25,267 bases of DNA from a virus: IMG/VR virus record IMGVR_UViG_3300021365_001891, positions 1-25,267 of that record; one strand, written 5' to 3'. Position 1 is the stretch's first letter. Every line of letters begins with the position of its first letter. The notes below the pieces were generated by a model that had not been told where the DNA came from, made no database searches, and worked only from the letters and a program-made list of their open reading frames with translations. A program made the position numbers and the translations under genes. Positions 8,759 to 18,000 of the stretch are shown here, piece by piece.

Positions 8759-11641
8759 ATGGCAAACAGAATACCACTTATAGTAGACACAACAGACGGT
8801 AACAAGATAAAAGAATTACCGATCAATGATAATCTTGATCTTACAAATTCAAACCTTGTAGGTGTTAATTCTGTACAAACACAAACATTGAGTATTGCTG
8901 GAACACCATTCACTTTACAATACAGTGAATTACAAGGTGCACCCACAATACCAGCAGACATTTCTGATCTTACAGACACACAAAGTTTATTAGGACAAGG
9001 TGGTGGCGGAGGAATCACCAACATACAAGGTGGTGGTGGTTTAATTGTTACAGCAGATGATTCTGTGGCAAGAACTGTTTTACCAGGCAACACATTAAAA
9101 ATTCAAGGTTCGGGCAATGTGACCACAACACTCACAGAAGAAAATGGCACAGACGTATTAACTATCGCATCAAGTGGTGGTGGAGGTGGAGTAGCAGATG
9201 GCAATACCACATACACATTGACTGGTGCAGATGGAGATGATGCCAACAGTAAAAAATTAAGATTGAGAGACAGCACAGATGCTATACAGGATATCACTTT
9301 GGTTGCAGGCACAAATGTAGGAATCACAAGAAATTCAAATTCATTAACATTTACCAGCACGGATACCGATACAACCTATGGCATATCAAGTGCCCAAGAT
9401 GATGATGGCGATAAAGTTATTAGATTACAAAGTTCAACTGGTGTCACTGACGATTTAAAAATAATTGCTGGAACAAATGTATCTGTAACAAGAGCAGATG
9501 AAAATTCAATCACAATCAATAACACACAGACATTGTCCAATGCTTTTGGCACAGTAAGAGTAGGAGTCACAGATGTTGTAGCAGATGCTACCAATGACAC
9601 ATTAACTTTATTAGCAGGCACAGGCATTGTGCTTACACCTAATGCTGGCAATGACACTATTCAGATTGATAGTTCTGTAACACAACAAAATATTTTCCAA
9701 ACAATTAGTGGAGACACAGGAACTAAAACAGCAGGAACACAAACCGACACTTTAAATGTTGTGGGCGGCTCATCAATTTCTACCAGTCTATCAGGAAGCA
9801 CATTAACAATCAATTACACAGGTAACGTAGGTGGTGAAGCCAACAACTTTGAAATAGTTGCAATAGGAACTCCAGGAGACAATGTTGAATTAATTGCAGA
9901 CGATCCCAATGATGTATTGTACATAGGCGGTGGATCAGGAATCACAGTCAGTGCAACAGGAACTGGTTCAGGTCCTGGTGGAGCAGTTGACCAAGTAACA
10001 ATCACAAATGATGCACCCAACGTGGATCAAAATATTTTCTACAATGTAGCAGACGATGACGACACAACAATCACAGCATCTTCTATTACAGATACTTTAA
10101 AAATTATTGGCGGCACTGACATTTCAACAAATGTTGTTGCTGGCGAATTACAAATTTCTTACACAGGTAGCAACAGTAATTTCAATGTTGCAGACAACTT
10201 TGCTTACAAAACTTTTGCAATAACACCATCAGGTGGATCAACAACTGCTAGTTCAAATGTAGACACATTAAACTTCCAAACTGGTGTCGGTATCACAATG
10301 ACTGCTGTTAATGATTTAATCACAATCACAAACTCATCACCCAATGTGGATCAAAACATATTTCAAAATGTATTAGCAGGTGGTGTCACAATCACAGCAG
10401 ATACAACCACAGACACATTGGCATTTACAGCAGGTACAGGTATTACTGTCACAGGAGATGCTGTAGGTGATGCTGTTACAATCACAAACTCATCACCCAA
10501 TGTGGATCAAAATATTTTTGCTTCTATAGTATATGGTGCCACTTCTATAACTCCTGCTACTTCAAGTCAAGCATTGACATTGGTAAATGGTGGAGGAGTT
10601 GATTTTACTTTAAATAATACAAGTAAATCATTAACAATCGCCAACACATCTCCAAATGTGGATCAAAACATTTTCAGCACAGTAAGAGTATCAGGTGAAA
10701 CAGATGTAACCACTGCTTCTACAAATGGTGTGTTAACATTCGTAGCAGGTACAAACACAACTCTTACCACAGACAACACAGGAAAAAGTGTAACAATTAA
10801 TTCTTCAGGTTCAACACAAAATTTATTCGCAACTGTTAGTGCTGATGCAGGCAACACAACAGCAAATTCGGCAACTGACACATTAACTGTAACAGGCGGA
10901 AGTGACATCACAACAGCCATTACTGGTGATACTCTGACAATTACAAACGCATCACCAAATGTAGATCAAAATTTATTTGCCAATGTTGCAGTTGCAGGAC
11001 AATCAACAGTTACAGCAGAAACAACAACAGATACATTAAATCTAGTTGCAGGTACAAACGTTACAATCACTACTGACGCAGGTACAGATTCAATCACAAT
11101 CAACGCATCAGGTGGTGGGGGTAGTCAGAATTTATGGTCAACCATTACAGGTGATTCTGGATTTACCACAGCAAACACAACCACAGACAATTTGACTATT
11201 GCTGGTGGTACAGGTATCACATCAGCAGTGACAGGTGACACATTAACAATAAGTTCAGATATAGGCACAAGAGGCACAGTGGCAGGCACAACAAGTTCTA
11301 TTGCCAACAACGCATCTACTAATTTAGATATCACTGGACACAAAGGTTACTTCTTGTACAAGATTCAAACATCGGCGGCGGCATGGGTTAGAATTTATTC
11401 AAGTGCTTCTGTTAGAACATCAGATTCAGCAAGAAGTGAAACATCTGATCCTACACCGGGTTCAGGAGTGATAGCAGAAGCAATCACAACAGGTGCTCAA
11501 ACAGTTTTGATTACACCGTTTGCAGGTGGCTTTAATGATGAAAATCCGGTAACAACTACTATTCCATGTGCTGTAACTAACAAAAGTGGATCCACGCAAA
11601 CAATCACAGTAACATTGACAGTAGTACCAGTAGAGGTATAA
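8759..11641 (+). CDS. Repeat-rich tail fibre, 960 residues
   Basis: A Thr/Asn/Gly-rich beta protein, likely a long fibre. It lacks the shared N-terminal module; its start (ANRIPLIVDTTDGNKIKEL) is a different anchor type. Gly-rich linkers occur near residues 80-90 and 140. From about residue 310 to 825 there are roughly ten units of 50-57 residues, each opening with (P)NVDQNIF or a variant (QQNIF, TQNLF, SQNLW) and containing T-TDTL-a-GT-iT. The last ~115 residues (from about 845; GHKGYFLYKIQTSAAAWVRI then VTNKSGSTQTITVTL) form a distinct beta domain, plausibly the receptor- or glycan-binding tip. The role is inferred from composition, repeats and position between other fibre genes. A weak AAGGA ribosome site precedes the ATG. 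Confidence 0.82.
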   Translation: MANRIPLIVDTTDGNKIKELPINDNLDLTNSNLVGVNSVQTQTLSIAGTPFTLQYSELQGAPTIPADISDLTDTQSLLGQGGGGGITNIQGGGGLIVTADDSVARTVLPGNTLKIQGSGNVTTTLTEENGTDVLTIASSGGGGGVADGNTTYTLTGADGDDANSKKLRLRDSTDAIQDITLVAGTNVGITRNSNSLTFTSTDTDTTYGISSAQDDDGDKVIRLQSSTGVTDDLKIIAGTNVSVTRADENSITINNTQTLSNAFGTVRVGVTDVVADATNDTLTLLAGTGIVLTPNAGNDTIQIDSSVTQQNIFQTISGDTGTKTAGTQTDTLNVVGGSSISTSLSGSTLTINYTGNVGGEANNFEIVAIGTPGDNVELIADDPNDVLYIGGGSGITVSATGTGSGPGGAVDQVTITNDAPNVDQNIFYNVADDDDTTITASSITDTLKIIGGTDISTNVVAGELQISYTGSNSNFNVADNFAYKTFAITPSGGSTTASSNVDTLNFQTGVGITMTAVNDLITITNSSPNVDQNIFQNVLAGGVTITADTTTDTLAFTAGTGITVTGDAVGDAVTITNSSPNVDQNIFASIVYGATSITPATSSQALTLVNGGGVDFTLNNTSKSLTIANTSPNVDQNIFSTVRVSGETDVTTASTNGVLTFVAGTNTTLTTDNTGKSVTINSSGSTQNLFATVSADAGNTTANSATDTLTVTGGSDITTAITGDTLTITNASPNVDQNLFANVAVAGQSTVTAETTTDTLNLVAGTNVTITTDAGTDSITINASGGGGSQNLWSTITGDSGFTTANTTTDNLTIAGGTGITSAVTGDTLTISSDIGTRGTVAGTTSSIANNASTNLDITGHKGYFLYKIQTSAAAWVRIYSSASVRTSDSARSETSDPTPGSGVIAEAITTGAQTVLITPFAGGFNDENPVTTTIPCAVTNKSGSTQTITVTLTVVPVEV
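9684..11240 (+). repeat. Degenerate ~155-bp repeats encoding NVDQNIF units
   Basis: The DNA of the unit start (CCCAAYGTGGATCAAAA and variants) recurs near 10016, 10339, 10494, 10650 and 10951, with weaker copies near 9684, 10817 and 11128. Spacing is about 149-162 bases where units are adjacent, and about twice that where a unit has lost the motif. The nearly identical DNA at 10339 and 10494 points to recent duplication or homogenisation. Confidence 0.75.
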
Positions 11642-11642
11642 T

Positions 11643-13322
11643 ATGTCAGACACTCTTAAAGAGTATATAGTAACACTTCATAACTTTGAAAATTTAGATG
11701 CTTTCTATAATGACATGGAAACTCCTGGTGGAGACCTTTATATTCCCAACAGATCAGTAGATGTCAAGCATAGAAGAAACATAAGCAGAAACACTCACTA
11801 TATGCTTAATGACGCAGAAGCAGAAACTTTACGAAATGATTCAAGAGTTCTAGCAGTAGAACAACCACCTTCAGCATTAGGTATACAAAAAATTGCACAT
11901 TGGGAACAAACTTCCAATTTTGAAAAAGATAATAGCATATTGGGAAATTTTAATAACACTGATAAAAATTGGGGATTATTAAGAGTAACAGAAGGATCTA
12001 ATTTAGCCAATTGGGGAACTAACGGTTCATTTACACAAACCAATCAAACAGTAAAAACAACAAGCAGTGGCAAAAATGTTGACGTGGTGATGGTTGATTC
12101 ACATATTAAAACTGATCACCCTGAATTTGCAGTTAATTCAGACGGATCAGGAGGATCAAGAGTGCAACAATTTAATTGGTTCAGTTTAAATTCTCAACTG
12201 GGAATTAATGCAGGATCAAGCAACTATGATTATTCTGATATAAGTAGCAACCATGGCACACACACAACAGGCACAGTGGCAGGCAATACTCAAGGTTGGG
12301 CAAGAGATGCCAACATTTATTATATGGAATTTAATTACACAGGAACATTCACTCCAGGTAATTGGGAACTTTACCTTTATGATTACATTAGAGAGTGGCA
12401 CAAAACAAAAGCAGTTAATCCTGTAACAGGTAGAAGAAATCCTACTGTGTGTAATAATAGTTGGGGGTACAATTACGGTAATATTTCTCTTTCAGGTATT
12501 AACGGTCATACCTACAGAGGAACATTTACTGATATTTCAGGTCAACCAGATGCAACCAAAAAAACATCACTGGAAACAAATGGTGTGCCGGTTCCTGCAA
12601 GTACATACCTATTTCGTATGCCGGCAGTATCGGCGGGAGTTGATGCTGATGTGGTAGACGCCATTGCAGACGGAGTAATAATGGTAGGCTCTGCTGGTAA
12701 CAGTTATTGGCCTTGTGTAAAAAATGCCAATGCAAATTATAACAATAGTATAAGATTTGGTGTGAGTGATTATGTTCACTCACAAGGATCAAGTCCTGCA
12801 AGAGTAATGATATGTGTCGGCAATGCTGGCACAAAAACTCAACAATATAAAGATACAAGCAGTAATTATGGAGACAGAGTCGACATCTGGGCGCCTGGAG
12901 AAAACATTATTTCTGCAGTTTATAACGGTCCCGGAGATGAAACACCTACTCCTTACACTAATACATTGACCGATACAAGGGACAGTAATTATTATATCGC
13001 ATCTATATCAGGAACAAGTATGAGTGGTCCACAAGTCGCAGGTGTATTGGCTAGTAGAGCAGAACAAGATCCTAACATGACTCATGTCGAAGCATTAGAT
13101 TATTTGATTGATAATTCAACATCAGGAGACATAAGCAGTACTGGTAGTGATTATGGGGACAGTGAATGGTTAGGTGATGGATCAATTAATGATCAAAACA
13201 AATATTTGAGATACATTTATCATAGACCATTAAACGGAACAGCATTTCCACATCAAGATCATAAAAAAAGACCAGTATCAGGGTCGGTATATCCAAGAAA
13301 TAAGGTTAGACATAAAGGATAA
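11643..13322 (+). CDS. Subtilisin-like serine protease (S8) with I9-like propeptide
   Basis: A 559-residue subtilase. The catalytic triad is visible: D152 (VVMVDSHI), H204 (NHGTHTTGTVAG) and S459 (SGTSMSGPQVAG), with the oxyanion asparagine N353 in VGSAGNSY. The N-terminal ~75 residues (EYIVTLHNFENLDAFYNDME, then LNDAEAETLRNDSRVLAVEQ) resemble an inhibitor-I9 propeptide, which acts as folding chaperone and is cleaved off. There is no signal peptide, so the enzyme should act in the host cytoplasm or on the virion. It lies inside the fibre block, two bases after the previous fibre stop. Likely jobs are maturation of fibre or baseplate proteins, or a virion-borne protease acting on the host surface; both are inference. 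The residues after about 525 are basic and histidine-rich. Confidence 0.93.
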   Translation: MSDTLKEYIVTLHNFENLDAFYNDMETPGGDLYIPNRSVDVKHRRNISRNTHYMLNDAEAETLRNDSRVLAVEQPPSALGIQKIAHWEQTSNFEKDNSILGNFNNTDKNWGLLRVTEGSNLANWGTNGSFTQTNQTVKTTSSGKNVDVVMVDSHIKTDHPEFAVNSDGSGGSRVQQFNWFSLNSQLGINAGSSNYDYSDISSNHGTHTTGTVAGNTQGWARDANIYYMEFNYTGTFTPGNWELYLYDYIREWHKTKAVNPVTGRRNPTVCNNSWGYNYGNISLSGINGHTYRGTFTDISGQPDATKKTSLETNGVPVPASTYLFRMPAVSAGVDADVVDAIADGVIMVGSAGNSYWPCVKNANANYNNSIRFGVSDYVHSQGSSPARVMICVGNAGTKTQQYKDTSSNYGDRVDIWAPGENIISAVYNGPGDETPTPYTNTLTDTRDSNYYIASISGTSMSGPQVAGVLASRAEQDPNMTHVEALDYLIDNSTSGDISSTGSDYGDSEWLGDGSINDQNKYLRYIYHRPLNGTAFPHQDHKKRPVSGSVYPRNKVRHKG

Positions 13323-13325
13323 ATA
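13318..13325 (+). promoter_or_regulatory. Late-type promoter element GATAAATA
   Basis: GATAAATA overlaps the TAA of the protease gene and ends six bases before the ATG at 13331. It shares 15 of 16 bases with 175-190. A leaderless late transcript is predicted. Confidence 0.6.
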
Positions 13326-13330
13326 TTGTT

Positions 13331-14008
13331 ATGGCAATCAGCACAATCAACATAGGAACACTAGCAAACGACGGTACAGGTGATGATCTGAGAGAAGCCT
13401 TTGTTAAGGTTAATAATAACTTCACTGAACTAGACGCTCGTCAGGCAGAAAACACAACAGCATCTAATAGATTGGCAGATGATGGTACTACAAAAGGTGT
13501 GTTTGCTGAAAAATCCAGTGATAACTTAATTTTTAAAAATTTAAAAGCAGGACCTAATGTTTCATTAAGTGCTGATAACAATCAAATCACAATCACATCA
13601 TCAGGTATTGTGAGCATTTTGTTCACAACAGATTTAGGTTCTTTAAATCCAATTGGATCACAAGGACAAGTTACTGTTCAAGGTACAGGTGGAACAACCA
13701 CAGCAGGTTCAGGATCGAACATTACAATAGATTCATCATTATCAAATGAAACTTCTCCTACATTATCAACAACACTTGATGCTGATGGTAACAACATGAT
13801 CAACGTTGGCACTATTACAGGAACCAATTTTAATGGTTTGGTAAAAGGTGTAGACGTAGATGATCTAGACAGTCTTGTAGGATTTGATTTCGGTGGTGTG
13901 CAAAACCCTGTAAACAACTTGTTGCAGTGGCTTGAATCTTTCAATCCAGTCGATATGGGCACAATTGCGTCACCATCCGCTACTGGCATTGACTTTGGAT
14001 CTATCTAA
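13331..14008 (+). CDS. Short tail fibre/baseplate protein with shared N-terminal module
   Basis: A 225-residue protein. Residues 1-36 are the clearest copy of the fibre N-terminal module (INIGTLANDGTGDDLREAFV, then NNNFTEL). The middle is a Ser/Thr-rich beta region (KNLKAGPNVSLSADNNQITI), and the C-terminus (NNLLQWLESFNPVDMGTI) is predicted helical, unlike the beta tips of the neighbours. It may be an adaptor or short fibre that attaches to the baseplate instead of binding the receptor; this is inference. No Shine-Dalgarno sequence is seen. A late-type element lies six bases before the ATG. Confidence 0.75.
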   Translation: MAISTINIGTLANDGTGDDLREAFVKVNNNFTELDARQAENTTASNRLADDGTTKGVFAEKSSDNLIFKNLKAGPNVSLSADNNQITITSSGIVSILFTTDLGSLNPIGSQGQVTVQGTGGTTTAGSGSNITIDSSLSNETSPTLSTTLDADGNNMINVGTITGTNFNGLVKGVDVDDLDSLVGFDFGGVQNPVNNLLQWLESFNPVDMGTIASPSATGIDFGSI

Positions 14009-14022
14009 GCATTTTACAACTC

Positions 14023-14030
14023 GATAAATA
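14023..14030 (+). promoter_or_regulatory. Late-type promoter element GATAAATA
   Basis: GATAAATA lies in the 30-base gap before the gene at 14039 and ends nine bases before its ATG. The predicted leader would be only about 2-3 bases. Confidence 0.55.
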
Positions 14031-14038
14031 CATATATC

Positions 14039-17000
14039 ATGCACGATTTATGGACAGTTCAAACAGGTTATAATTTAGGTACGTATCAAGAAAGAGTGCC
14101 TACCACAATTACATTGCCCGTTTCAGGTGCTGACACAATTACAACAATAGCAGGCACAATACCGCCTGGATTAAGATTATCAGGACAAACACTGATTGGA
14201 ACACCTTTTCAAGTCAGTCGATCCACAAAATTTGAATTTTGCCTTAGAGCCAAACACGACACAAGAATACAGGATAGAACTTTTACAATTAATATTGAAG
14301 GACCTGATGCACCAACATGGATAACACCAGCAGGCACATTGCCTATTGGAGCAGACAGTCAATTGTTCATATTGGACAGTTCATATGTAGATTTTCAATT
14401 GGAGGCTCAAGATGCTGATTTAAGTGCAAACACAGTTTTAGAATATTATATTCCAGAAGGTGGTGGAGAATTACCACCTGGATTGACATTAAGTAAATCA
14501 GGAAAAATTTCTGGATTGGTAGATCCTATTAGAGCTCTTGACATCTTATCAAGTTCAGGGTATTATGATTCTAATGATTATGCATCTGCACCTTTTGACT
14601 TTGGTTTATCCGGTTCAATTGCCAACAGAAGTTTTTACTTTGATGTGCAAGAGTTTTCAGATTTATACAATACACAAGTCGGAACAAGAAATCAAAGAAA
14701 ATTAAATCGCTATTACAGTTTTAACGTAAATGTGACAGACGGTGATACCACCGAGACTAGAACATTCAAAATATTTGTAGTAGGTGATGATTTTTTAAGA
14801 GCAGACAACACTATCATGCAGTTGGGAACAGGTGTATTCACATCAGATGGAACATATCTTAGAACACCACAGTGGTTAACACCAACTGATTTAGGATTCA
14901 AAAGAGCAAACAACTATGTTACAATATTTTTAGAACTTTACGATCCAAACACAGTGCCTGGAAAAATAAGTTACATTTTAGAAAACACAAATGATGACAA
15001 CACTGATTCTATCATACCACCAGGTATGACATTGGATGCTGTTACAGGAGAAATAGCAGGCAGAGTTCCTTATCAACCTGCTGTAAACAAAGAATATAAA
15101 TTTACTGTGAGTGCAGTCAGAGCCGGTGTGGGTAGTGATCTGGTCACAGTGGTTGTAACTCCATACGAAGATCAACCTCAAGGTGGAGACACTTTAAAAA
15201 TACAAAAATTACCAGTGGGTGAAGCAGATGGATTGGATGATTTAGAAAGTTTAGTTGGTGAAAAAATTACAATTAACAAAGAAGAATACACAGTATTAGG
15301 AGTAGATGGTTCAGATCAAGATTATGAATTACTTACACTGAACAGAAACCTTACAGCAAACGATTTATTAGTTTACACTGGCACAGTGTACAATCCCAGT
15401 GATTACAGCAATGGAATTCAAACACCAATTGTGAGAGCAAACAACGAAATATTTGTTTACAACAGAATATCAAAAGACAAATACAAAAATAGAACATTGA
15501 GAATTGGATCTAGTGAATATATTATTTCTGACATACAATCTTTATTGGCAGAAGGCGAACCTGCATTACAAGGAATTGCAAGTGCAACAGCAATGGAAAA
15601 ATTGATTCTTAATATTCCATTAACCGATAATTTTGTTAATGAACAAAATATAAGCATTGCCGCATTCAAAGACGAATCATACAGCAAAAACTTTTTACTT
15701 AACAGCACAGATACAGAACCCACAGCAACCAAAACATTCACAGTTAAAGTATTAGGAGAAGTTGACAGTACAATAACTTGGACAACAGCATCAGCATTGG
15801 GCACTTTGAAAGCAAACTTAACCAGTCATCTTAGATTAGAGGCTACAAGCACTGTGACTGATGCTAAAATGAAATACTTATTAATGAGTGGCAGTTTGCC
15901 TCCAGGACTTAGTCTATCTTTAGATGGTGAAATTGTAGGAAATGCAAGATTGTATAGCGAAGATTCGTTACCGGGTATTACATCTTTTGATGATAACCTG
16001 TTGACACTTGATGGTGCTACAACCACTGTGGACGAAAGTTATTCATTCACTGTGAAAGCTCAAGATAGATTTGGATTCAGTTCTGTTGAACGTACTTTTA
16101 CTTTGGTGATTGATACAGATGTCACAAAAACATTTACAGATTTATATGCTCAACCATTATTAAAGTCAACACAACGCAATTACTTTAAAGATTTTATCAG
16201 TAACACAAACATATTTGCAATAGATAAAATTTATAGACCTAATGATTCTAATTTTGGACTACAAAAAACAATGCGTATGTTGGTGTATTCAGGAATTGAA
16301 AAGAAAGTTGTTGGTAATTATGTAACAGCAGTTGCAAAGAATCATAAACGGGCTAGATTTAACTTTGGAGACATCAAAACAGCAGTGGCAAAATATCCAG
16401 GAACAAATAATATTGCCTACGAACTGGTTTATGCAGATGTGGTTGATGTAAGAGATTCAAAAACATCAAGCACAAGATCATCTTTAAAAATTAATCCACA
16501 AAATAAAATTAAAATCAATCAAACTCAATTGGAAGTCACAGATGATTCAACAAAATTAAATGTTGGGGGTTCTGCTTACACTATTTTTGCTCAAGCAGAT
16601 TCAAGTTTAAGTGTAGCAGGTGTTGGAACCAGTTTAGAAATTTTTGCAAGAACAGGCAGACTGTTAGTGGATGTTCCTAATGGAGAATTATTGATAGATA
16701 TGCAGTCAGGTCCTGATTTGTCTGTGGGCACTGTGGAACAAGTGAACGGTGATCCATTCAGATTCAGACCAAAAAATTCTGTTATCAAAGTGGACAGCAA
16801 TTTGTTAGAGGCAAGTATGAGCAATGACGAATTGAGATACATCAGCAACATTTCTAATATGAGAAACAACATCAAATCTTTAGGCACAACTGAAGGAGGT
16901 TTATTACCTCTCTGGATGCGTACAGCACAGACTGGTAATCAAGCATTAGGATACACCACAGCAGTGCCATTGTGTTATTGTAAAGAAGGCACTAGCCAAA

Positions 17001-17140
17001 ATATTGCTCTAGCAGTAAAAAACAGTGGATTTGATATCAAAAATATCAACTTTGAAATTGATAGATACATAGTTGAAGGAACAGAGGGCAATAGTGCTGA
17101 TCAGTACATTCTTTTTCCTAACTATCAATACAATGTATAA
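14039..17140 (+). CDS. Virion structural protein with Ig-like (He_PIG-type) units
   Basis: A 1033-residue protein. It contains at least four copies of the putative-Ig motif: IPPGLRLSGQTLIGTP (about 41-56), LPPGLTLSKSGKISG (about 144-158), IPPGMTLDAVTGEIAG (about 326-341) and LPPGLSLSLDGEIVG (about 621-635), each leading to a YxFTVxAxD-type strand. The C-terminal third (from about residue 700; YAQPLLKSTQRNYFKDFI) is different: more basic, more helical, then beta-rich. Ig-like units on phage virions often bind carbohydrate weakly or act as spacers. The position between two fibre genes suggests a baseplate-associated or fibre-connecting protein. It shows no catalytic signature. Homologues in marine T4-like phages are expected, but I cannot check this. 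Confidence 0.8.
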   Translation: MHDLWTVQTGYNLGTYQERVPTTITLPVSGADTITTIAGTIPPGLRLSGQTLIGTPFQVSRSTKFEFCLRAKHDTRIQDRTFTINIEGPDAPTWITPAGTLPIGADSQLFILDSSYVDFQLEAQDADLSANTVLEYYIPEGGGELPPGLTLSKSGKISGLVDPIRALDILSSSGYYDSNDYASAPFDFGLSGSIANRSFYFDVQEFSDLYNTQVGTRNQRKLNRYYSFNVNVTDGDTTETRTFKIFVVGDDFLRADNTIMQLGTGVFTSDGTYLRTPQWLTPTDLGFKRANNYVTIFLELYDPNTVPGKISYILENTNDDNTDSIIPPGMTLDAVTGEIAGRVPYQPAVNKEYKFTVSAVRAGVGSDLVTVVVTPYEDQPQGGDTLKIQKLPVGEADGLDDLESLVGEKITINKEEYTVLGVDGSDQDYELLTLNRNLTANDLLVYTGTVYNPSDYSNGIQTPIVRANNEIFVYNRISKDKYKNRTLRIGSSEYIISDIQSLLAEGEPALQGIASATAMEKLILNIPLTDNFVNEQNISIAAFKDESYSKNFLLNSTDTEPTATKTFTVKVLGEVDSTITWTTASALGTLKANLTSHLRLEATSTVTDAKMKYLLMSGSLPPGLSLSLDGEIVGNARLYSEDSLPGITSFDDNLLTLDGATTTVDESYSFTVKAQDRFGFSSVERTFTLVIDTDVTKTFTDLYAQPLLKSTQRNYFKDFISNTNIFAIDKIYRPNDSNFGLQKTMRMLVYSGIEKKVVGNYVTAVAKNHKRARFNFGDIKTAVAKYPGTNNIAYELVYADVVDVRDSKTSSTRSSLKINPQNKIKINQTQLEVTDDSTKLNVGGSAYTIFAQADSSLSVAGVGTSLEIFARTGRLLVDVPNGELLIDMQSGPDLSVGTVEQVNGDPFRFRPKNSVIKVDSNLLEASMSNDELRYISNISNMRNNIKSLGTTEGGLLPLWMRTAQTGNQALGYTTAVPLCYCKEGTSQNIALAVKNSGFDIKNINFEIDRYIVEGTEGNSADQYILFPNYQYNV

Positions 17141-17148
17141 GATAAATA
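17141..17148 (+). promoter_or_regulatory. Late-type promoter element GATAAATA
   Basis: GATAAATA begins directly after the stop codon of the 1033-residue gene, 20 bases before the ATG at 17168. Unlike the leaderless cases, an AGGAAA-type ribosome site follows it (about 17154-17159). Confidence 0.55.
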
Positions 17149-17167
17149 ACAGTAGGAAACAAAAATT

Positions 17168-17722
17168 ATGAGTGATATAGATTCAACAAGCATAGACGCA
17201 ACATATCCTATAGCAGGACAAGACAACAATAGTCAAGGATTTAGAGATAATTTCAACACAATCAAAACTGGTTTAGCCACAGCGAAAACAGAAATCACTG
17301 CTTTAGAAACCAATTCAGCAAAACTTAACGCAACCAACAACTTTGCAGGCAACGAAGTTAGTGGTGCTTTATTCAAAGGTAACTTTACAAAAAGTCATAG
17401 TGCAGGATCAGTAACTACTGATCAAAACATCAGTTTGTCCAATGGTAATTTTCAAACAATTACTGTGGGAGCAAATGTAACATTAACATTGGCTGATTGG
17501 AGTTCACAAGCAAATGCATTAGAAAGTGTTGTTGTACAACTTGTAAAATCAGGTGGAGACAGAACAGTGACTTGGGCGGCAGATGGTGGCACAATCAAAA
17601 CTGCATCTGGATTTCCAGATCCATTTACTGTTGACAGCACAACAAATCCTTTGGTTGTAGAATTTTACACATACGACAGCGGAGTAACTGTGTTTGCCAG
17701 ATATATTGGTCAATTCAGTTAA
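17168..17722 (+). CDS. Short fibre/structural protein with divergent N-terminal module
   Basis: A 184-residue protein. Residues 18-48 (GQDNNSQGFRDNFNTIKTGL, then TEITALE) keep the pattern D-N-(x)-G-F-R-(D)-NF-(x)-I of the fibre N-terminal module and continue into a probable coiled coil. The rest is a Thr/Ser-rich beta domain ending in VEFYTYDSGVTVFARYIGQF, a compact C-terminal strand set. It is probably a small trimeric fibre or baseplate spike decoration and closes the fibre block. A late-type element and its own ribosome site precede it. The specific role is unknown. Confidence 0.72.
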   Translation: MSDIDSTSIDATYPIAGQDNNSQGFRDNFNTIKTGLATAKTEITALETNSAKLNATNNFAGNEVSGALFKGNFTKSHSAGSVTTDQNISLSNGNFQTITVGANVTLTLADWSSQANALESVVVQLVKSGGDRTVTWAADGGTIKTASGFPDPFTVDSTTNPLVVEFYTYDSGVTVFARYIGQFS

Positions 17723-17728
17723 TATTTT

Positions 17729-17962
17729 ATGTTCCATCCATTGGACAAAGACTACAAAGACATTTCAACTCAAGAATTAGAAAACAAACTCACGGAGTTG
17801 CGTACCAAATATTTGAGAGCAACCAATCCACAAGTACGCAATCAAATCAATATGTTCATCGCAGGTTACACAGAAGAATTGAAAATGCGTTGGTACCAAG
17901 AGCAAAAAGAAATAGACAAAAATTCTGGTAAAGATATAGATGATTTAATCAAAGTAGATTAA
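17729..17962 (+). CDS. Conserved small protein, unknown
   Basis: A 77-residue, charged, mostly helical protein (LENKLTELRTKYLRATNPQV, then KMRWYQEQKEIDKNSGKDID) likely to form a helical hairpin or coiled coil. No cysteine, metal or nucleotide motif. It starts six bases after the fibre stop and ends just before the sigma70-type promoter at 17966, so it is probably the last gene of the late transcript. I do not recognise the family; an assembly or structural role would be a guess. Confidence 0.6.
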   Translation: MFHPLDKDYKDISTQELENKLTELRTKYLRATNPQVRNQINMFIAGYTEELKMRWYQEQKEIDKNSGKDIDDLIKVD

Positions 17963-17965
17963 TCA

Positions 17966-17994
17966 TTGACTTTTTGAGTTAAATCACATATAAT
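17966..17994 (+). promoter_or_regulatory. Consensus sigma70-type promoter, predicted leaderless
   Basis: TTGACT (17966-17971), a 17-base spacer, then TATAAT (17989-17994). This nearly perfect housekeeping promoter is the expected form for host-polymerase early transcription. The ATG at 18001 is the seventh base after the -10, where transcription should start, so the mRNA should carry no leader. No Shine-Dalgarno sequence is present. Confidence 0.82.
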
Positions 17995-18000
17995 ACACTT

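Noticed and set aside
12526-12858. 110-residue minus-strand open frame
   Set aside because: Lies wholly opposite the subtilase catalytic region, has no ribosome site and no recognisable composition; a shadow.
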